From Pseudomonadota bacterium (GTDB lineage: Bacteria; Pseudomonadota; Alphaproteobacteria; Caulobacterales; Caulobacteraceae): a DNA stretch of 64,000 nt. The translations under genes were made by a program, and so were the position numbers. The DNA lies in the NCBI GenBank assembly GCA_023432855.1, contig JAEZEZ010000035.1, positions 1 through 64,000 on the forward strand, read 5' to 3'. The notes below the pieces were generated by a model. The model saw only the letters and a program-made list of their open reading frames with translations. It was not told the origin of the DNA and searched no databases. Of the stretch, positions 16,740 through 26,321 are shown piece after piece; position 1 is the stretch's first letter, and each line of letters starts with the position of its first letter.

Positions 16740-17488
16740 ACCTGTTGGTCATGAGAGGCGTCAGCGCGCGCCTGGGCGGCAAGCCGGTGCTGGACGGCGT
16801 CGATCTGCATGTTTCGACGGGCGAGGTGGTCGCCCTGTGCGGCCCGAACGGCGCGGGTAAGAGCAGCGCCATCCGCGCGGCCGCGGGCCTGCTGAACATA
16901 GATACAGGCGCGGTCACCGTCAGCGGTTCGTCAATCACGCGCCTGACGCCCCGCCAGCGCGCCGAACATATCGCCTATCTGCCGCAGGAACGCCGCATCG
17001 CCTGGAACCTGCCGGCCGTGGAGGTCGCGGCGCTCGGCGCGCCCTTCCTGTCAGGCGACGCCGCCTTGGCCCGCGCCCGCGCGGCGCTGGCGGAGGCGGG
17101 GGCCGCCCATCTGGCGGACCGAGGCGTCGCCGAGATGTCGGGGGGCGAGCGGGCGCGGGTGCTTCTGGCGCGGGCGCTGGCGGTCGACGCGCCCCTGTTG
17201 CTGGCGGACGAACCCATCGCCGGGCTGGATCCCGACGCTCAGCGTCTGGTGCTTGAACGGCTGCGCGCCAGGGCGGACGCCGGCGCCGGGGTGCTGGTCA
17301 GCCTGCACGACCTGACACTGGGGGCCGCCGTGGCGGATCGGGTCGTCGTCCTGCACCACGGGCGTGTCGAGGCCGACGCCAGCCCGGTCCAGGCCCTGTC
17401 GCCCGCGATCCTTCGCCAGGTGTTCAGCCTGACGGGGACCTGGGTCGACGGGCCGGACGGGCCGCTGCTCGCCGCGCGCCGCGCCTAG
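16736..17488 (+). CDS. ABC transporter ATPase, BtuD/FecE type
   Basis: This 250-aa ATPase powers the permease encoded just upstream. Walker A GPNGAGKSS is at residues 36-44, the signature MSGGERARVLLARAL near 130, Walker B LLLADEP near 150, and the switch histidine in VLVSLHD near 185. I chose the GTG at 16736 because it forms the same GTGA overlap as the two previous junctions and has GGGAG 8 bases upstream; a GTG at 16727 is possible. The gene ends tail-to-tail with the lytic transglycosylase, overlapping 4 bases. Confidence 0.9.
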   Translation: MNLLVMRGVSARLGGKPVLDGVDLHVSTGEVVALCGPNGAGKSSAIRAAAGLLNIDTGAVTVSGSSITRLTPRQRAEHIAYLPQERRIAWNLPAVEVAALGAPFLSGDAALARARAALAEAGAAHLADRGVAEMSGGERARVLLARALAVDAPLLLADEPIAGLDPDAQRLVLERLRARADAGAGVLVSLHDLTLGAAVADRVVVLHHGRVEADASPVQALSPAILRQVFSLTGTWVDGPDGPLLAARRA

Positions 17489-19563
17489 TAGGCGGAGTAG
17501 GGCCGGGGGCCCGCCGCTGCGCCGCGCGAGATGTCGGCCGAGGGGGTCAGGGGGGCGACGCCGCCGTTCAGACGCGCCTTGTAGACGGCCATATTCTCCA
17601 TGACCCGCATCATGTAGTTGCGGGTTTCAGTGAACGGCGCGCATTCGATGAAGTCGATGGCGGCGTTGGCGTCGCCGCGCGGATCCCCGCACCGCGAGAC
17701 CCACTGGTTCGGACGGGCCGGCCCGGCGTTGTAGCCCACCGTCGCCAGCAGCATCGAGCCGTTGTTGGCCGACATCAGCTCGCCCAGGTGATAGCTGCCC
17801 AGCATCATGTTGTAGTCCGGCTCCCACAGGCGATCGGCCGAGTAGCTTGTGCCGATGCGTCGCGCGACGCCGGCGGCGGTCGCGGGCAGGAACTGCATCA
17901 TGCCGCGCGCGTCGGCGCCGGATCGGGCGCGCGGATCGAAGCTGGATTCCTGGCGGGTGATGGCCTGGGTAAACTCCAGCGGCGCGGCGCCGGCGACCTG
18001 CGGCGGGATGCGAACGGGATACATGCGCTCGGGCATCACAAAGCCGCGCTGACTGGCCGCGCGCCCGACCATCATGGCGGTGAAGCCCTCGCCATAGCCG
18101 CGCGTCAGGTCCATCAGCTGCGCCAGGTCGTTGATGCTCGGCAGGTCGTTGTCGAGCTGATAGGCGAAGACGCGCAGCAGCGTCATCTCGCCCGTCTCGC
18201 CCAGGATGCGAGTGGCGCGCACGATCTCATTGCCTTCAAAGCGCGAAATATCAGCCTGCGACGGCACGGGATCGCCGGGCAGCTGCAACGTCGTCAGCCC
18301 GGCCTTCTCCGCCGCCAGCTGGCCGTAGAAGGTCTGCCAGTGCTGGGCGCCGTTGCGGTAGTAGTTCAGGGCGGCCTCACGCTCGCCTCGCGCCTCGGCA
18401 GCCCGGCCCAGCCAGTAGAAGGCGCGGCCCTGGGTGATCGGGGTCGACGAGGCCGAGCGCAGCGCCTCGAAGTGGCGGGCGGCGACTTCCGGCTGGTTCA
18501 GCTTGGTCAGCGCCACCCAGCCCGCGAAGAACTCGGCATCCACCATCCGGTCGCCCGAGGTGAAGCCGTGGCCGTTCATCGCATTGTATGCAGCCTGCCA
18601 GTTTCCCTGCTGCAGCGCGTCCAGATAGTAGTTGCGCCGCTCGCTCCACAGGGTGTTGTCGCCGGCCGTATGCGCCGGCGCGGGCGGCAGATAGGCCAGA
18701 AGCGGGAAGCCCTCCGACTGGCGGTTCTGGGAACGCAGGATGCGAACACGCTCCATCACCACGGCCGGGTCGGACGCCTGCGCCGGGGTCAGGCCGGCGA
18801 CGATCGCATCAGGGCTGTAGGACGTGCGCAGCGCCATGACCGCATTGGCGATGGCCGCCCGGTCGGACGACACCAGGCCCAGCATCGCGCGGGTCGCCGG
18901 CCCGTGCTGGCCCAGCAGCAGCATGTTCAGCCGCGCCTCGTGGTCCGCCGGCGTCAGCCAGCCGCCCCAGCGCGAGACGATGCGCGTCTGCGGCGCCTCG
19001 TCGAACGAGCGCGTGCGCCACCAGTCGCGGATCAGGTCGCGGGCCTGGTTCTGCCGACCGCGCTGCTCCAGCGCGGAGGCATAGGCGATCGCCCCCTCGA
19101 CCGTCGTGGGGGCTGCGTCTGCAAACAGGGCCATTGCGGCGTCCGGGCTGGCGCCCGAGCGGTCCAGAACCTTTTCCGTTGCGGCCCGACGTGATTCGCC
19201 CCGGGGCCATCCGGCCAGATCGGACTGCGCCTGCGCCAGCTCGGCATAGGATAACTGCTCGCCCGAGGTGTCGATCAGCGCCCATTCCACCAGCTTGCGC
19301 GCCGACTGATCACGGATCTGGGACCGGGCGTACTGGGCGCCTGCGACGTCGCGTGCGCGCGCCGCTGCAAGGCCCTGACGAAACAGGGCCGTGTCCTGAT
19401 CGTTCAGCACCCGGTTCTGATAGGTGGCGACATAGCCGGGCGCGGCGGGGGCGACGGACGAATAGGGAACAGGTTGGCTGGGAACCACGTCCTGCGGATT
19501 GGGCGCAAGGACGGCAAGGGCCGCCGCCAGACTGGTCGCTATCATGATATGTCCTGTTCCCAT
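17485..19563 (-). CDS. Soluble lytic murein transglycosylase (Slt70-like)
   Basis: The protein is 692 aa. A short hydrophobic leader (MIATSLAAALAVLA) suggests export to the periplasm. A long superhelical N-terminal region (about residues 60-500) is followed by an SLT catalytic domain, with the catalytic glutamate at about E539 in AITRQESSFDPRARS and the supporting GMMQFLPATA and GYNAGPARPNQW motifs. It cleaves peptidoglycan between MurNAc and GlcNAc, forming 1,6-anhydro ends. An ATG at 19545 is an alternative start. It diverges from dapA with about 105 bases between. Confidence 0.9.
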   Translation of the reverse strand: MGTGHIMIATSLAAALAVLAPNPQDVVPSQPVPYSSVAPAAPGYVATYQNRVLNDQDTALFRQGLAAARARDVAGAQYARSQIRDQSARKLVEWALIDTSGEQLSYAELAQAQSDLAGWPRGESRRAATEKVLDRSGASPDAAMALFADAAPTTVEGAIAYASALEQRGRQNQARDLIRDWWRTRSFDEAPQTRIVSRWGGWLTPADHEARLNMLLLGQHGPATRAMLGLVSSDRAAIANAVMALRTSYSPDAIVAGLTPAQASDPAVVMERVRILRSQNRQSEGFPLLAYLPPAPAHTAGDNTLWSERRNYYLDALQQGNWQAAYNAMNGHGFTSGDRMVDAEFFAGWVALTKLNQPEVAARHFEALRSASSTPITQGRAFYWLGRAAEARGEREAALNYYRNGAQHWQTFYGQLAAEKAGLTTLQLPGDPVPSQADISRFEGNEIVRATRILGETGEMTLLRVFAYQLDNDLPSINDLAQLMDLTRGYGEGFTAMMVGRAASQRGFVMPERMYPVRIPPQVAGAAPLEFTQAITRQESSFDPRARSGADARGMMQFLPATAAGVARRIGTSYSADRLWEPDYNMMLGSYHLGELMSANNGSMLLATVGYNAGPARPNQWVSRCGDPRGDANAAIDFIECAPFTETRNYMMRVMENMAVYKARLNGGVAPLTPSADISRGAAAGPRPYSAY

Positions 19564-19669
19564 TCAATCCGGTTGCGGCGAGGCCGCCGGCGACCTAACG
19601 TCCCGCGCTCATTGCAAAAGGCGATGAACCGTCGTCCGTCGTCTCTCCCACGCAGGCCAAGTTAGTCTC

Positions 19670-20554
19670 ATGAACGCCCCCTTGTTCAAGGGCGTGATCA
19701 CCGCCCTGATCACACCACTTCGTGACGGAAACGTGGACGAAGCCGCTTTCGCCACGCTCATCGAGCGCCAGATCGCCGCAGGCATCGGCGGCCTGGTGCC
19801 TGTCGGCACGACGGGCGAGGGCGCCAGCATGGACCTGGATGAGCACAAGCACGTCATCGAGCTGTGCACGCGTCTGGTCGCGGGCCGCGTCAGCGTCATC
19901 GCCGGCACCGGCTCGCCCTACACCAAGGAAGCCATCGACCTGACCCGCCACGCCAAGAGCGTGGGCGCGGACGGGGCCCTGATCGTCACGCCCTATTATA
20001 TCCGCCCGTCGCAGGCCGGGATGGCGGCGCATTTCGAGGCGGTGGCGGATGCGGTCGAGCTGCCGATCCTGCTCTATAACGTGCCGGCGCGCACCGGCGC
20101 GGACCTGGCCAACGAGACGGTGGCCCGTCTGGCGGCGCACCCCAATATCGTGGGCCTGAAGGACGCGACCGGCGACATGGGCCGCGTCAGCTGGATGCGC
20201 AGCAATATCGAGGGTCAGTTCGATCTGATCTCGGGCGATGATTCGAGCTATCTCGGCTATCACGCCTGCGGCGGCGTGGGCCTGATCTCGGTGGCGTCGA
20301 ACGTCGCGCCCGAGGCCATGGTCGCCCTGCATAACGCCGCAGCCGCCGGCGACTACGCCACGGCGCGCGAATGGCAGGGCCGGCTGATCGGTCTGTGCAA
20401 GGCCCTGTTCCTCGACAATTCGCCATCGCCGACCAAATACGCCCTGGCCCGCCTGGGCCTGTGCAGCGAGGAGGCGCGCCTGCCGCTTTCGCCGACCGCC
20501 GACGCGGTCAAGCCGCTGATCGACCAGGCCATGGCTGACGCGGGCCTGGGCTGA
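19670..20554 (+). CDS. dapA: 4-hydroxy-tetrahydrodipicolinate synthase
   Basis: The 294-aa TIM-barrel aldolase condenses pyruvate with aspartate semialdehyde, the first committed step to diaminopimelate and lysine. The active-site residues are all visible: T47/T48 in GTTGE, Y136 in LLYNVPA, and the Schiff-base K164 in VGLKDATGD. Length is standard. The stop overlaps the smpB start by one base (TGATG), so the two are co-translated, as in many Alphaproteobacteria. Confidence 0.97.
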   Translation: MNAPLFKGVITALITPLRDGNVDEAAFATLIERQIAAGIGGLVPVGTTGEGASMDLDEHKHVIELCTRLVAGRVSVIAGTGSPYTKEAIDLTRHAKSVGADGALIVTPYYIRPSQAGMAAHFEAVADAVELPILLYNVPARTGADLANETVARLAAHPNIVGLKDATGDMGRVSWMRSNIEGQFDLISGDDSSYLGYHACGGVGLISVASNVAPEAMVALHNAAAAGDYATAREWQGRLIGLCKALFLDNSPSPTKYALARLGLCSEEARLPLSPTADAVKPLIDQAMADAGLG

Positions 20555-21027
20555 TGGCGCCCCAGCCGCAATCGAAGTCCAAGGTGATCGCCGAGAACCG
20601 GCGCGCGCGTTTCGACTACTTCCTCGAGGATAATCTCGAGGCGGGAATCCAGCTGCTGGGCACCGAGATCAAGGCGCTGCGCGACGGCCGGGCCAATATC
20701 GCCGAAAGCTATGCTGCGGTCGAAGGGCGCGAGATCGTCCTGATCAACGCCGATATCCCGCCCTACAAACAGGCTAACCGCTTCAACCACGAGCCGCGTC
20801 GGCCCCGGAAGCTGTTGCTGCACAGAAAACAGATCGACCGCCTGATCGGCGCCGTTCAGCGCGACGGCCAGACCATCATCCCGCTGAAGCTTTATCTGAA
20901 CGACGACGGCAAGGCCAAGCTCGAGATCGCCCTGGCCAAGGGCAAGAAGCTGCATGACAAGCGCGAGGCCTCGGCCGAACGCGACTGGCAACGCGACAAG
21001 GCGCGCCTCATGCGCGACAAGGGCTGA
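20554..21027 (+). CDS. smpB: SsrA-binding protein SmpB
   Basis: The 157-aa protein escorts tmRNA to stalled ribosomes for trans-translation. The conserved elements are [32 protein letters not shown] at the N-terminus, the barrel segment around [17 protein letters not shown], and a basic tail ([22 protein letters not shown]) that enters the mRNA channel. It starts at the ATG in the TGATG overlap with dapA. The tmRNA gene itself is not in this window. Confidence 0.97.
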   Translation: MAPQPQSKSKVIAENRRARFDYFLEDNLEAGIQLLGTEIKALRDGRANIAESYAAVEGREIVLINADIPPYKQANRFNHEPRRPRKLLLHRKQIDRLIGAVQRDGQTIIPLKLYLNDDGKAKLEIALAKGKKLHDKREASAERDWQRDKARLMRDKG

Positions 21028-21666
21028 TCAGGCCTCGATCAGCTGCCGGGCGCGGTTGAAGACGGCCTCGAACATCTCGGGCGTCAGACGGCCCGTGTTC
21101 GTGTTCAGTCGCGAGCAGTGATAGCTGTTCAAAATGGCGTATCCGCCGGCCTCGCCCTCGGCGCCGTGACCTGCTGGCATGGCTGTGCCCGGTCGGCCGA
21201 AGGCCTTGAGGATATTTCGGCGGGACACGTCGCCCAGGGTCACGATCACCTTCAGGTTCGGCAACAGCTTCAGACGGTCGATCAGGAACGGCCGGCACGT
21301 CGTCTCCTCGATCGGCAACGGTTTGTTCGCGGGCGGGGCGCACCGCACCGCATTGACGATCATGCTGTCGGTCAGGGTCAGGTCGTCGTCGCCATTCGGA
21401 TCGTAATGCCCGTGGGCGAAGCCGGTCTTGCGCAGGGTGTCGTACAGCAGCCAGCCCGCATGATCGCCGGTGAAGGGCCGCCCCGTGCGATTGGCGCCGG
21501 TGCGTCCCGGCGCCAGGCCTGCGATCAGCAGACGCGCGTTCGGATCGCCGAACGACGGGGCAGGGCCGTTCCACCAGTCGGGGTTCTGGCGCGCGTTCTC
21601 GGCGCGATAGGCGACCAGGCGCGGGCACAGGGGGCAGTCGCGCGGCGGGTCGGGAACCAGGCTCAT
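21028..21666 (-). CDS. Uracil-DNA glycosylase, family 5 (UDGb) type
   Basis: The 212-aa protein has the four cysteines that bind the 4Fe-4S cluster (C11, C14, C109, C124). Motif 1 is GLAPGRTGANRTGRPFTGD, the family 5 form with A rather than the E or D of family 4. Motif 2 is the late SYHCSRLNT, a Cys where a Pro is more common. It excises uracil and probably other deaminated bases from DNA. The start ATG overlaps the stop of the upstream NYN gene (ATGA), so the two are co-translated. Confidence 0.88.
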   Translation of the reverse strand: MSLVPDPPRDCPLCPRLVAYRAENARQNPDWWNGPAPSFGDPNARLLIAGLAPGRTGANRTGRPFTGDHAGWLLYDTLRKTGFAHGHYDPNGDDDLTLTDSMIVNAVRCAPPANKPLPIEETTCRPFLIDRLKLLPNLKVIVTLGDVSRRNILKAFGRPGTAMPAGHGAEGEAGGYAILNSYHCSRLNTNTGRLTPEMFEAVFNRARQLIEA

Positions 21667-22205
21667 TGCGCGGCGCCGGTCTTGGCGCGGCCAAACTCGG
21701 CCATCAGGTCGCCGAGATCCAGGAAGTTGTCGGCCTGGCGACGCAGTTCGTCGGCGATATGCGGCGGCTGGGTCTTCTGCGTCGAGATGACGGTCACCCG
21801 CACCCCCTTGGCCTGCACCGCCTGAACCAGCCGGCGGAAGTCGCCGTCGCCCGAAAACAGCACGACGTGATCCAAAGCGGGCGCAAGCTCCAGCATGTCC
21901 ACCGCGATCTCGATGTCCATATTGCCCTTGATACGGCTTTGTCCGGCACCGTCGGTGAACCGTTTCACCGGCTTTGTGACGACGGAAAACCCGTTGTAAT
22001 CTAGCCAGTCCACCAGCGGCTTCACCGGCGAGAATTCTTCGCCCTCGACCACGGCCGTGTAATAGTAGACGCGGGTCAGGACGGATCGCGCGCGAAACCA
22101 GTCAAGCATCCGCTTGAAGTCCAGATCGTGCTGCAGGGCGCGCGCGGCGGAATAGAGATTCGAGCCGTCGATGAAGACGGCGAGGCGATCGGTGGGATGA
22201 AACAT
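21663..22205 (-). CDS. NYN-domain (LabA/DUF88, PIN-like) protein, putative ribonuclease
   Basis: This 180-aa protein has a PIN-like nuclease fold. Acidic and polar metal-site residues are present: D13 and N16 in VFIDGSNLY, the aspartates of GNMDIEIAVDML in the middle, and SGDGDF late. NYN proteins of this type are predicted or shown metal-dependent RNases. I placed the start at the ATG at 22205, where the conserved domain begins; the open frame continues upstream without similarity. That ATG overlaps, on the opposite strand, the ATG of folK. Downstream it is coupled to the uracil-DNA glycosylase. Confidence 0.8.
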   Translation of the reverse strand: MFHPTDRLAVFIDGSNLYSAARALQHDLDFKRMLDWFRARSVLTRVYYYTAVVEGEEFSPVKPLVDWLDYNGFSVVTKPVKRFTDGAGQSRIKGNMDIEIAVDMLELAPALDHVVLFSGDGDFRRLVQAVQAKGVRVTVISTQKTQPPHIADELRRQADNFLDLGDLMAEFGRAKTGAAQ

Positions 22206-22782
22206 GGCGGACGCCGTCGAAAAGGATGAAAAATCGGTCGGTGCGGCCGCAGCCTCGGTCGATGTGGGAATCGCCGAGGACTTCGACCTGAATGATTCTG
22301 TCATCGTTGCGCTGGGCTGCAATGACAAGGGGGCGTGGTCGTCATGCCGCGAGGCGCTGGAGGCGGCGCTGGCGCGTTTCCGCAGCGAGGGCGTCGACGT
22401 TCTGGCCCGGTCGTCCTGGTGGTCGTCCCTGGCATGGCCGGATCCGAATGACCCGCCGTTCCTGAACGGGGTCGTGCTTGTCCGGACCGAACTTGACCCC
22501 AACGCCCTGATGGCGGCGCTGGGCCGCATCGAAGACGCCTTCGGCCGCCAGCGTTCCGTGCGCAACGCCCCGCGCACGCTGGATCTGGATCTGATCGCCT
22601 ATGGCCGACTGTCGGGCGATTTTCAGGGGCTGATCCTGCCGCACCCGCGCGCGGCCGAGCGCAGGTTCGTCATGGGGCCGATCGCTGAAATCGCGCCCCG
22701 CTGGATACATCCGGTGATCGGACAGACGGCCCAGGCGCTGATGGCTGCCGCGACCGTGGGCGCGGACGCCCATCCGTCCTAG
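22204..22782 (+). CDS. folK: 2-amino-4-hydroxy-6-hydroxymethyldihydropteridine pyrophosphokinase (HPPK)
   Basis: The 192-aa enzyme transfers pyrophosphate from ATP to the pterin in folate synthesis. The domain begins at SVIVALGCNDKG (about residue 32) and includes the catalytic signature RTLDLDLIAYG near residue 125 and ILPHPRAAERRFV after it. The first 31 residues are not part of the HPPK fold. Starting at the ATG at 22204 gives this leader; a GTG at 22264 would give a shorter protein. Neither has a strong ribosome-binding site. The ATG interlocks with that of the divergent NYN gene. Confidence 0.85.
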   Translation: MADAVEKDEKSVGAAAASVDVGIAEDFDLNDSVIVALGCNDKGAWSSCREALEAALARFRSEGVDVLARSSWWSSLAWPDPNDPPFLNGVVLVRTELDPNALMAALGRIEDAFGRQRSVRNAPRTLDLDLIAYGRLSGDFQGLILPHPRAAERRFVMGPIAEIAPRWIHPVIGQTAQALMAAATVGADAHPS

Positions 22783-22866
22783 CGCCAAACTTCCGCCCCG
22801 GTGACGTTGCAAAAAGCAGTCTCCATCTGTATTTGACGCGGTTCTCCCCCGCGTTCGAGGAATTTC

Positions 22867-23226
22867 ATGGCCCGCGTCACCGTCGAAGACTGCATCGAGA
22901 AGGTTCCGAACCGCTTTGGTCTGGTTCTGCTGGCCGGTCACCGCGCCCGCAACATCGCCAACGGCGCGGCCCTGACGCTCGACCGCGACAACGACAAGAA
23001 CCCGGTCGTCGCCCTGCGCGAAATCGCTGAAGACACCGTCGTGCCGGACGAACTGCGCGAGACCATCATCACCACGCTGCAACGTGTGGACGAGCGCACC
23101 GAGGCCGAGGACGAAGCCGAAGTCGTGGCGCTGCTGGCCGAGCCGCAGCACATGAACATGGCCGAGGCCGAACTGATCCGCGCGCTGCAAAGCGACCGCG
23201 ACGGCGGTCAGGAGGAGCGCTACTGA
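22867..23226 (+). CDS. rpoZ: RNA polymerase omega subunit
   Basis: The 119-aa subunit starts [33 protein letters not shown], the standard omega N-terminus that contacts beta prime and forms part of a ppGpp site in other bacteria. The C-terminal 45 residues are acidic and longer than in E. coli, as is usual in Alphaproteobacteria. Its stop overlaps the presumed CTG start of rsh, linking RNA polymerase omega with the (p)ppGpp enzyme as in many Proteobacteria. Confidence 0.96.
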   Translation: MARVTVEDCIEKVPNRFGLVLLAGHRARNIANGAALTLDRDNDKNPVVALREIAEDTVVPDELRETIITTLQRVDERTEAEDEAEVVALLAEPQHMNMAEAELIRALQSDRDGGQEERY

Positions 23227-25514
23227 CGCCCGAGGGAGCCCCAGGCGTCACTATCCTGCCGGCGCGGACCAACACGGTTGCGCCGGCGCCCCAGGCTGCG
23301 AACAAAAACGACCCCCGGCACGGCGCCGATGATGCCGCGCCGGCCAAGCGCGCGCCCATTCTGCGCCAGTTCGAGCTGATCGAGGCCGTCAAGGCCTATG
23401 ACCCCACGGCCGACGAAGCGCTGCTGAACCGCGCCTACGTCTACGCCATGAAGATGCACGGCTCGCAGCTGCGGGCCTCGGGCGATCCCTATTTCGCCCA
23501 TCCGATCCAAGTCGCGGGCATTCTGACCGACTATCGGCTGGATACGGCCACCATCGTCACTGCCCTGCTGCACGACGTCGTCGAGGACACCTCGGCGACG
23601 CGTGACGACATCTCCCAGATGTTCGGCGAGGAAATCGCCGTCCTGGTCGAGGGGGTGACCAAGCTGTCGCGGCTGGAGCTTCAGGCCGAGCACACGCGCC
23701 AGGCCGAGAACCTGCGTAAGTTCATCCTGGCCATCAGCCGCGACGTGCGGGTGTTGCTGGTCAAGCTGGCCGACCGCCTGCACAACATGCGCACGCTTCA
23801 GTACGTGAAGCCCGAGAAGCGTGAGCGCATCAGCCGCGAGACGCTTGAGGTCTATGCGCCGCTGGGCCGGTCGATCGGCATCCACTCGATCGCGTCCGAG
23901 CTGGAAGAGCTGGCCTTCACCCACCTGAATCCCACGGCCAAGACTGCCATCGAGCGTCGGCTGGAGGCGCTGAAGCTGGAGCACGGCCAGGCCATCGAGG
24001 GCGTGGCGGGCGAGATCGAACGCGTGCTGTCCGAGGCGGGCGTCCAGGCCCGTGTCTTCGGGCGCCAGAAGACGCCATACTCCATCTGGCGCAAGCTGCA
24101 GCGCAAGTCGGTTGGCTTCTCGTCGCTGTCGGACATCTACGGCTTCCGTGTCATCGTTCAGGCCGAGGACGACTGTTATCGGGCGCTGGGGGTGATCCAC
24201 CGCGCCTGGCCGATGGTGCCGGAGCGGTTCAAGGACTTCATCTCGACGCCGAAGTCGAACAACTACCGCTCGCTGCACACCACGGTCGTGGGGCCGCGCG
24301 GCCTGCGCATCGAGATGCAGATACGCACCGAGCCGATGGACCGCGTGGCCGAGGACGGGGTGGCGGCCCACTGGCGTTACAAGAACCAGTCCTATGGCTT
24401 CGACCGCGAGGCGATGGAGAAGGGCGGCGGGCGCGATCCGCTACAGAACCTTCGCCACCTCGTGCAGGTGATCGAACACGGCGAAGGCGGCGAGGATTGG
24501 GTCGAGCACGCCAAGCTCGAGATGTATCTGGACCAGGTCTTCGTCTTCACCCCCAAAGGCAAGCTGGTCACCCTGCCGCGCGGCGGCATGCCGCTGGATT
24601 TCGCCTATGCGGTCCACACCGAGGTCGGAGACACCGCCGTCGGGGTCAAGATCAACGGCGAGCTAAAGCCCATGCGTACGCCGCTGCAGAACGGCGACGT
24701 GGTCGAGATCATTCGCGGCGCCAAGCGCGAGGTGCCCGCCGACTGGCGCAGCCTGACCGTGACGGGCCGCGCCCGGTCCGCCATCCGGCGCCACATCCGC
24801 ACGTCCGAGCGTGAGGAGTTCATCAAGCTGGGGCGCATCGCCCTGCAGCAGACGCTGAACCGCGTCGAAAAGACCCTGGCCGACGTTTCGCTGAAGCCGG
24901 TGCTGGAAACCCTTGCCGTCGCCTCGGACGACGATGTCTATGAGGAGCTGGGCCGTGGGCGTCTGTCGCCGACAACGGTTGCGGAAACCCTGTTCCCGGC
25001 GCTGAAGGGTCGACTGAAGGCGGGGCCGGAGAAGCAGCGCATCGAGGGCGACAAGGCGCGGTTGTTCGTGCGGGGCGGGGGTCTGACCCCTGGCGTCACG
25101 GTCCACTTCGGCCAGTGTTGCACTCCTGTGCCGGGCGACCGCATCGTCGGCATTCTGGAGCCCGACGTCGGCCTGACGGTCCACACCATCGACTGCCAGA
25201 CGCTGGCCGATTTCACCGACGACGATTCGGTCTGGCACGACCTGCAATGGACGCCGCAGGCCGAGACGGACGCTGTCGCCGCCGCACGCATCCGCGCCAC
25301 GATCCGCAATGCGCCCGGGGTGCTGGGCCAGGTCACGACCCTGATCGGCGAGGCGGGCGGCAACATCATCAACCTGTCGATGGCCCACCGGCAGCAGGAC
25401 TTCTTCGACGTCGATGTCGATGTCGAAGTCGAGGACGCCAAGCACGCCACCACCATCATGGCGGCCCTGCGCGCCAATCCGTCGGTCGATTCCGTCGAGC
25501 GGGCGCGCGGCTGA
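23223..25514 (+). CDS. Bifunctional (p)ppGpp synthetase/hydrolase Rsh (RelA/SpoT), probable CTG start
   Basis: The 763-aa protein makes and degrades (p)ppGpp. The hydrolase HD domain has the metal motif HDVVED at about residues 117-122, with H93 before it. The synthetase domain follows ([18 protein letters not shown]), then TGS ([17 protein letters not shown]) and a C-terminal ACT domain. The conserved helix [26 protein letters not shown] lies before the first ATG (23448), so that ATG cannot be the start. No ATG, GTG or TTG is in frame upstream. The CTG at 23223 overlaps the rpoZ stop as CTGA and has GGAGGAG 5 bases upstream. Confidence 0.85.
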   Translation: MTPEGAPGVTILPARTNTVAPAPQAANKNDPRHGADDAAPAKRAPILRQFELIEAVKAYDPTADEALLNRAYVYAMKMHGSQLRASGDPYFAHPIQVAGILTDYRLDTATIVTALLHDVVEDTSATRDDISQMFGEEIAVLVEGVTKLSRLELQAEHTRQAENLRKFILAISRDVRVLLVKLADRLHNMRTLQYVKPEKRERISRETLEVYAPLGRSIGIHSIASELEELAFTHLNPTAKTAIERRLEALKLEHGQAIEGVAGEIERVLSEAGVQARVFGRQKTPYSIWRKLQRKSVGFSSLSDIYGFRVIVQAEDDCYRALGVIHRAWPMVPERFKDFISTPKSNNYRSLHTTVVGPRGLRIEMQIRTEPMDRVAEDGVAAHWRYKNQSYGFDREAMEKGGGRDPLQNLRHLVQVIEHGEGGEDWVEHAKLEMYLDQVFVFTPKGKLVTLPRGGMPLDFAYAVHTEVGDTAVGVKINGELKPMRTPLQNGDVVEIIRGAKREVPADWRSLTVTGRARSAIRRHIRTSEREEFIKLGRIALQQTLNRVEKTLADVSLKPVLETLAVASDDDVYEELGRGRLSPTTVAETLFPALKGRLKAGPEKQRIEGDKARLFVRGGGLTPGVTVHFGQCCTPVPGDRIVGILEPDVGLTVHTIDCQTLADFTDDDSVWHDLQWTPQAETDAVAAARIRATIRNAPGVLGQVTTLIGEAGGNIINLSMAHRQQDFFDVDVDVEVEDAKHATTIMAALRANPSVDSVERARG

Positions 25515-26272
25515 TGTCCGAAAAGGCCCGTCTGAACGCCGCGCAAATGGCATCGCCTTCCTATCGGATGGCGGCGATGGATCAGGATTTTCTTCTAGGC
25601 GATTCAATGCGCGGCGTGCGTTTCCTGATGGAATACGCCAAGCCTGAGGAGGCCTTGCGCGCCTGGGGCGTGCGCTCGACCATCGTTGTCTTTGGCAGCG
25701 CGCGCATCCGCGAGGGCCAGCCTTGGTATGATGAGGCGCGCGCCTTCGGCCGTCTGGCGTCCGAGCGGGGCGGGGCGCTGCGCGGCGTGATCGGCCAACC
25801 CCGCGACAACGTCATCGCCACCGGCGGCGGTCCCGGCATCATGGAGGCGGCGAACCGTGGCGCGGTCGACGTCGGCGCGCCCTCCATCGGCTTCAACATA
25901 ACCCTGCCGCACGAGCAGGAGCCGAACGCCTATTCGACGCCCGAGCTTACCTTCCGCTTCCACTATTTCGCGATGCGCAAGATGCATCTGGCGATGCGCG
26001 CCAATGCGCTGGTGGTGTTCCCGGGGGGCTTTGGCACCTTTGACGAGATGTTCGAGCTGCTGACGCTGCGCCAGACGGGCAAGGCGCCGCCTGTGCCGAT
26101 CGTGCTGGTCGACAAGGCCTATTGGACCGCCGTCATCGGCTTCGACGCGCTGGTCGAGCACGGCATGATCGCGCGCGAGGATCTGGACCTGATCAGCTTC
26201 GCCGAGGACGCCGAGGGCGTCTGGCGTGAACTGCTCGCGCGCGGCCTGCGTCCGAACGAAAACATCGAGTGA
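25514..26272 (+). CDS. LOG-family protein (TIGR00730 type, lysine-decarboxylase-like Rossmann fold)
   Basis: The 252-aa protein carries the LOG signatures GGGPGIMEAANRGA at residues 104-117 and PGGFGTFDE at 170-178. Related enzymes hydrolyse the N-glycosidic bond of nucleoside 5'-monophosphates, giving a free base and ribose 5-phosphate (the cytokinin-activating reaction in plants). In bacteria many members act on AMP or other nucleotides, so nucleotide salvage is the likely role here. The start ATG overlaps the rsh stop by one base (TGATG), so it is co-expressed with rsh. Confidence 0.85.
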   Translation: MSEKARLNAAQMASPSYRMAAMDQDFLLGDSMRGVRFLMEYAKPEEALRAWGVRSTIVVFGSARIREGQPWYDEARAFGRLASERGGALRGVIGQPRDNVIATGGGPGIMEAANRGAVDVGAPSIGFNITLPHEQEPNAYSTPELTFRFHYFAMRKMHLAMRANALVVFPGGFGTFDEMFELLTLRQTGKAPPVPIVLVDKAYWTAVIGFDALVEHGMIAREDLDLISFAEDAEGVWRELLARGLRPNENIE

Positions 26273-26290
26273 ACCCGCCCCGAGGGTTCA
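26270..26290 (+). other. Hairpin between the LOG gene and pyrE
   Basis: The perfect 7-bp stem TGAACCC/GGGTTCA (loop GCCCCGA) includes the LOG-gene stop codon and lies 31 bases before the pyrE start. There is no T-tract, so it may stabilise the upstream message or modulate read-through into pyrE rather than terminate. Confidence 0.35.
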
Positions 26291-26321
26291 TCCGCACGCA
26301 ATCCGGCGCTAGACACGACGC

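Noticed and set aside
23448..25514. Rsh starting at the first ATG
   Set aside because: It would delete a conserved N-terminal helix, leaving the hydrolase domain incomplete.
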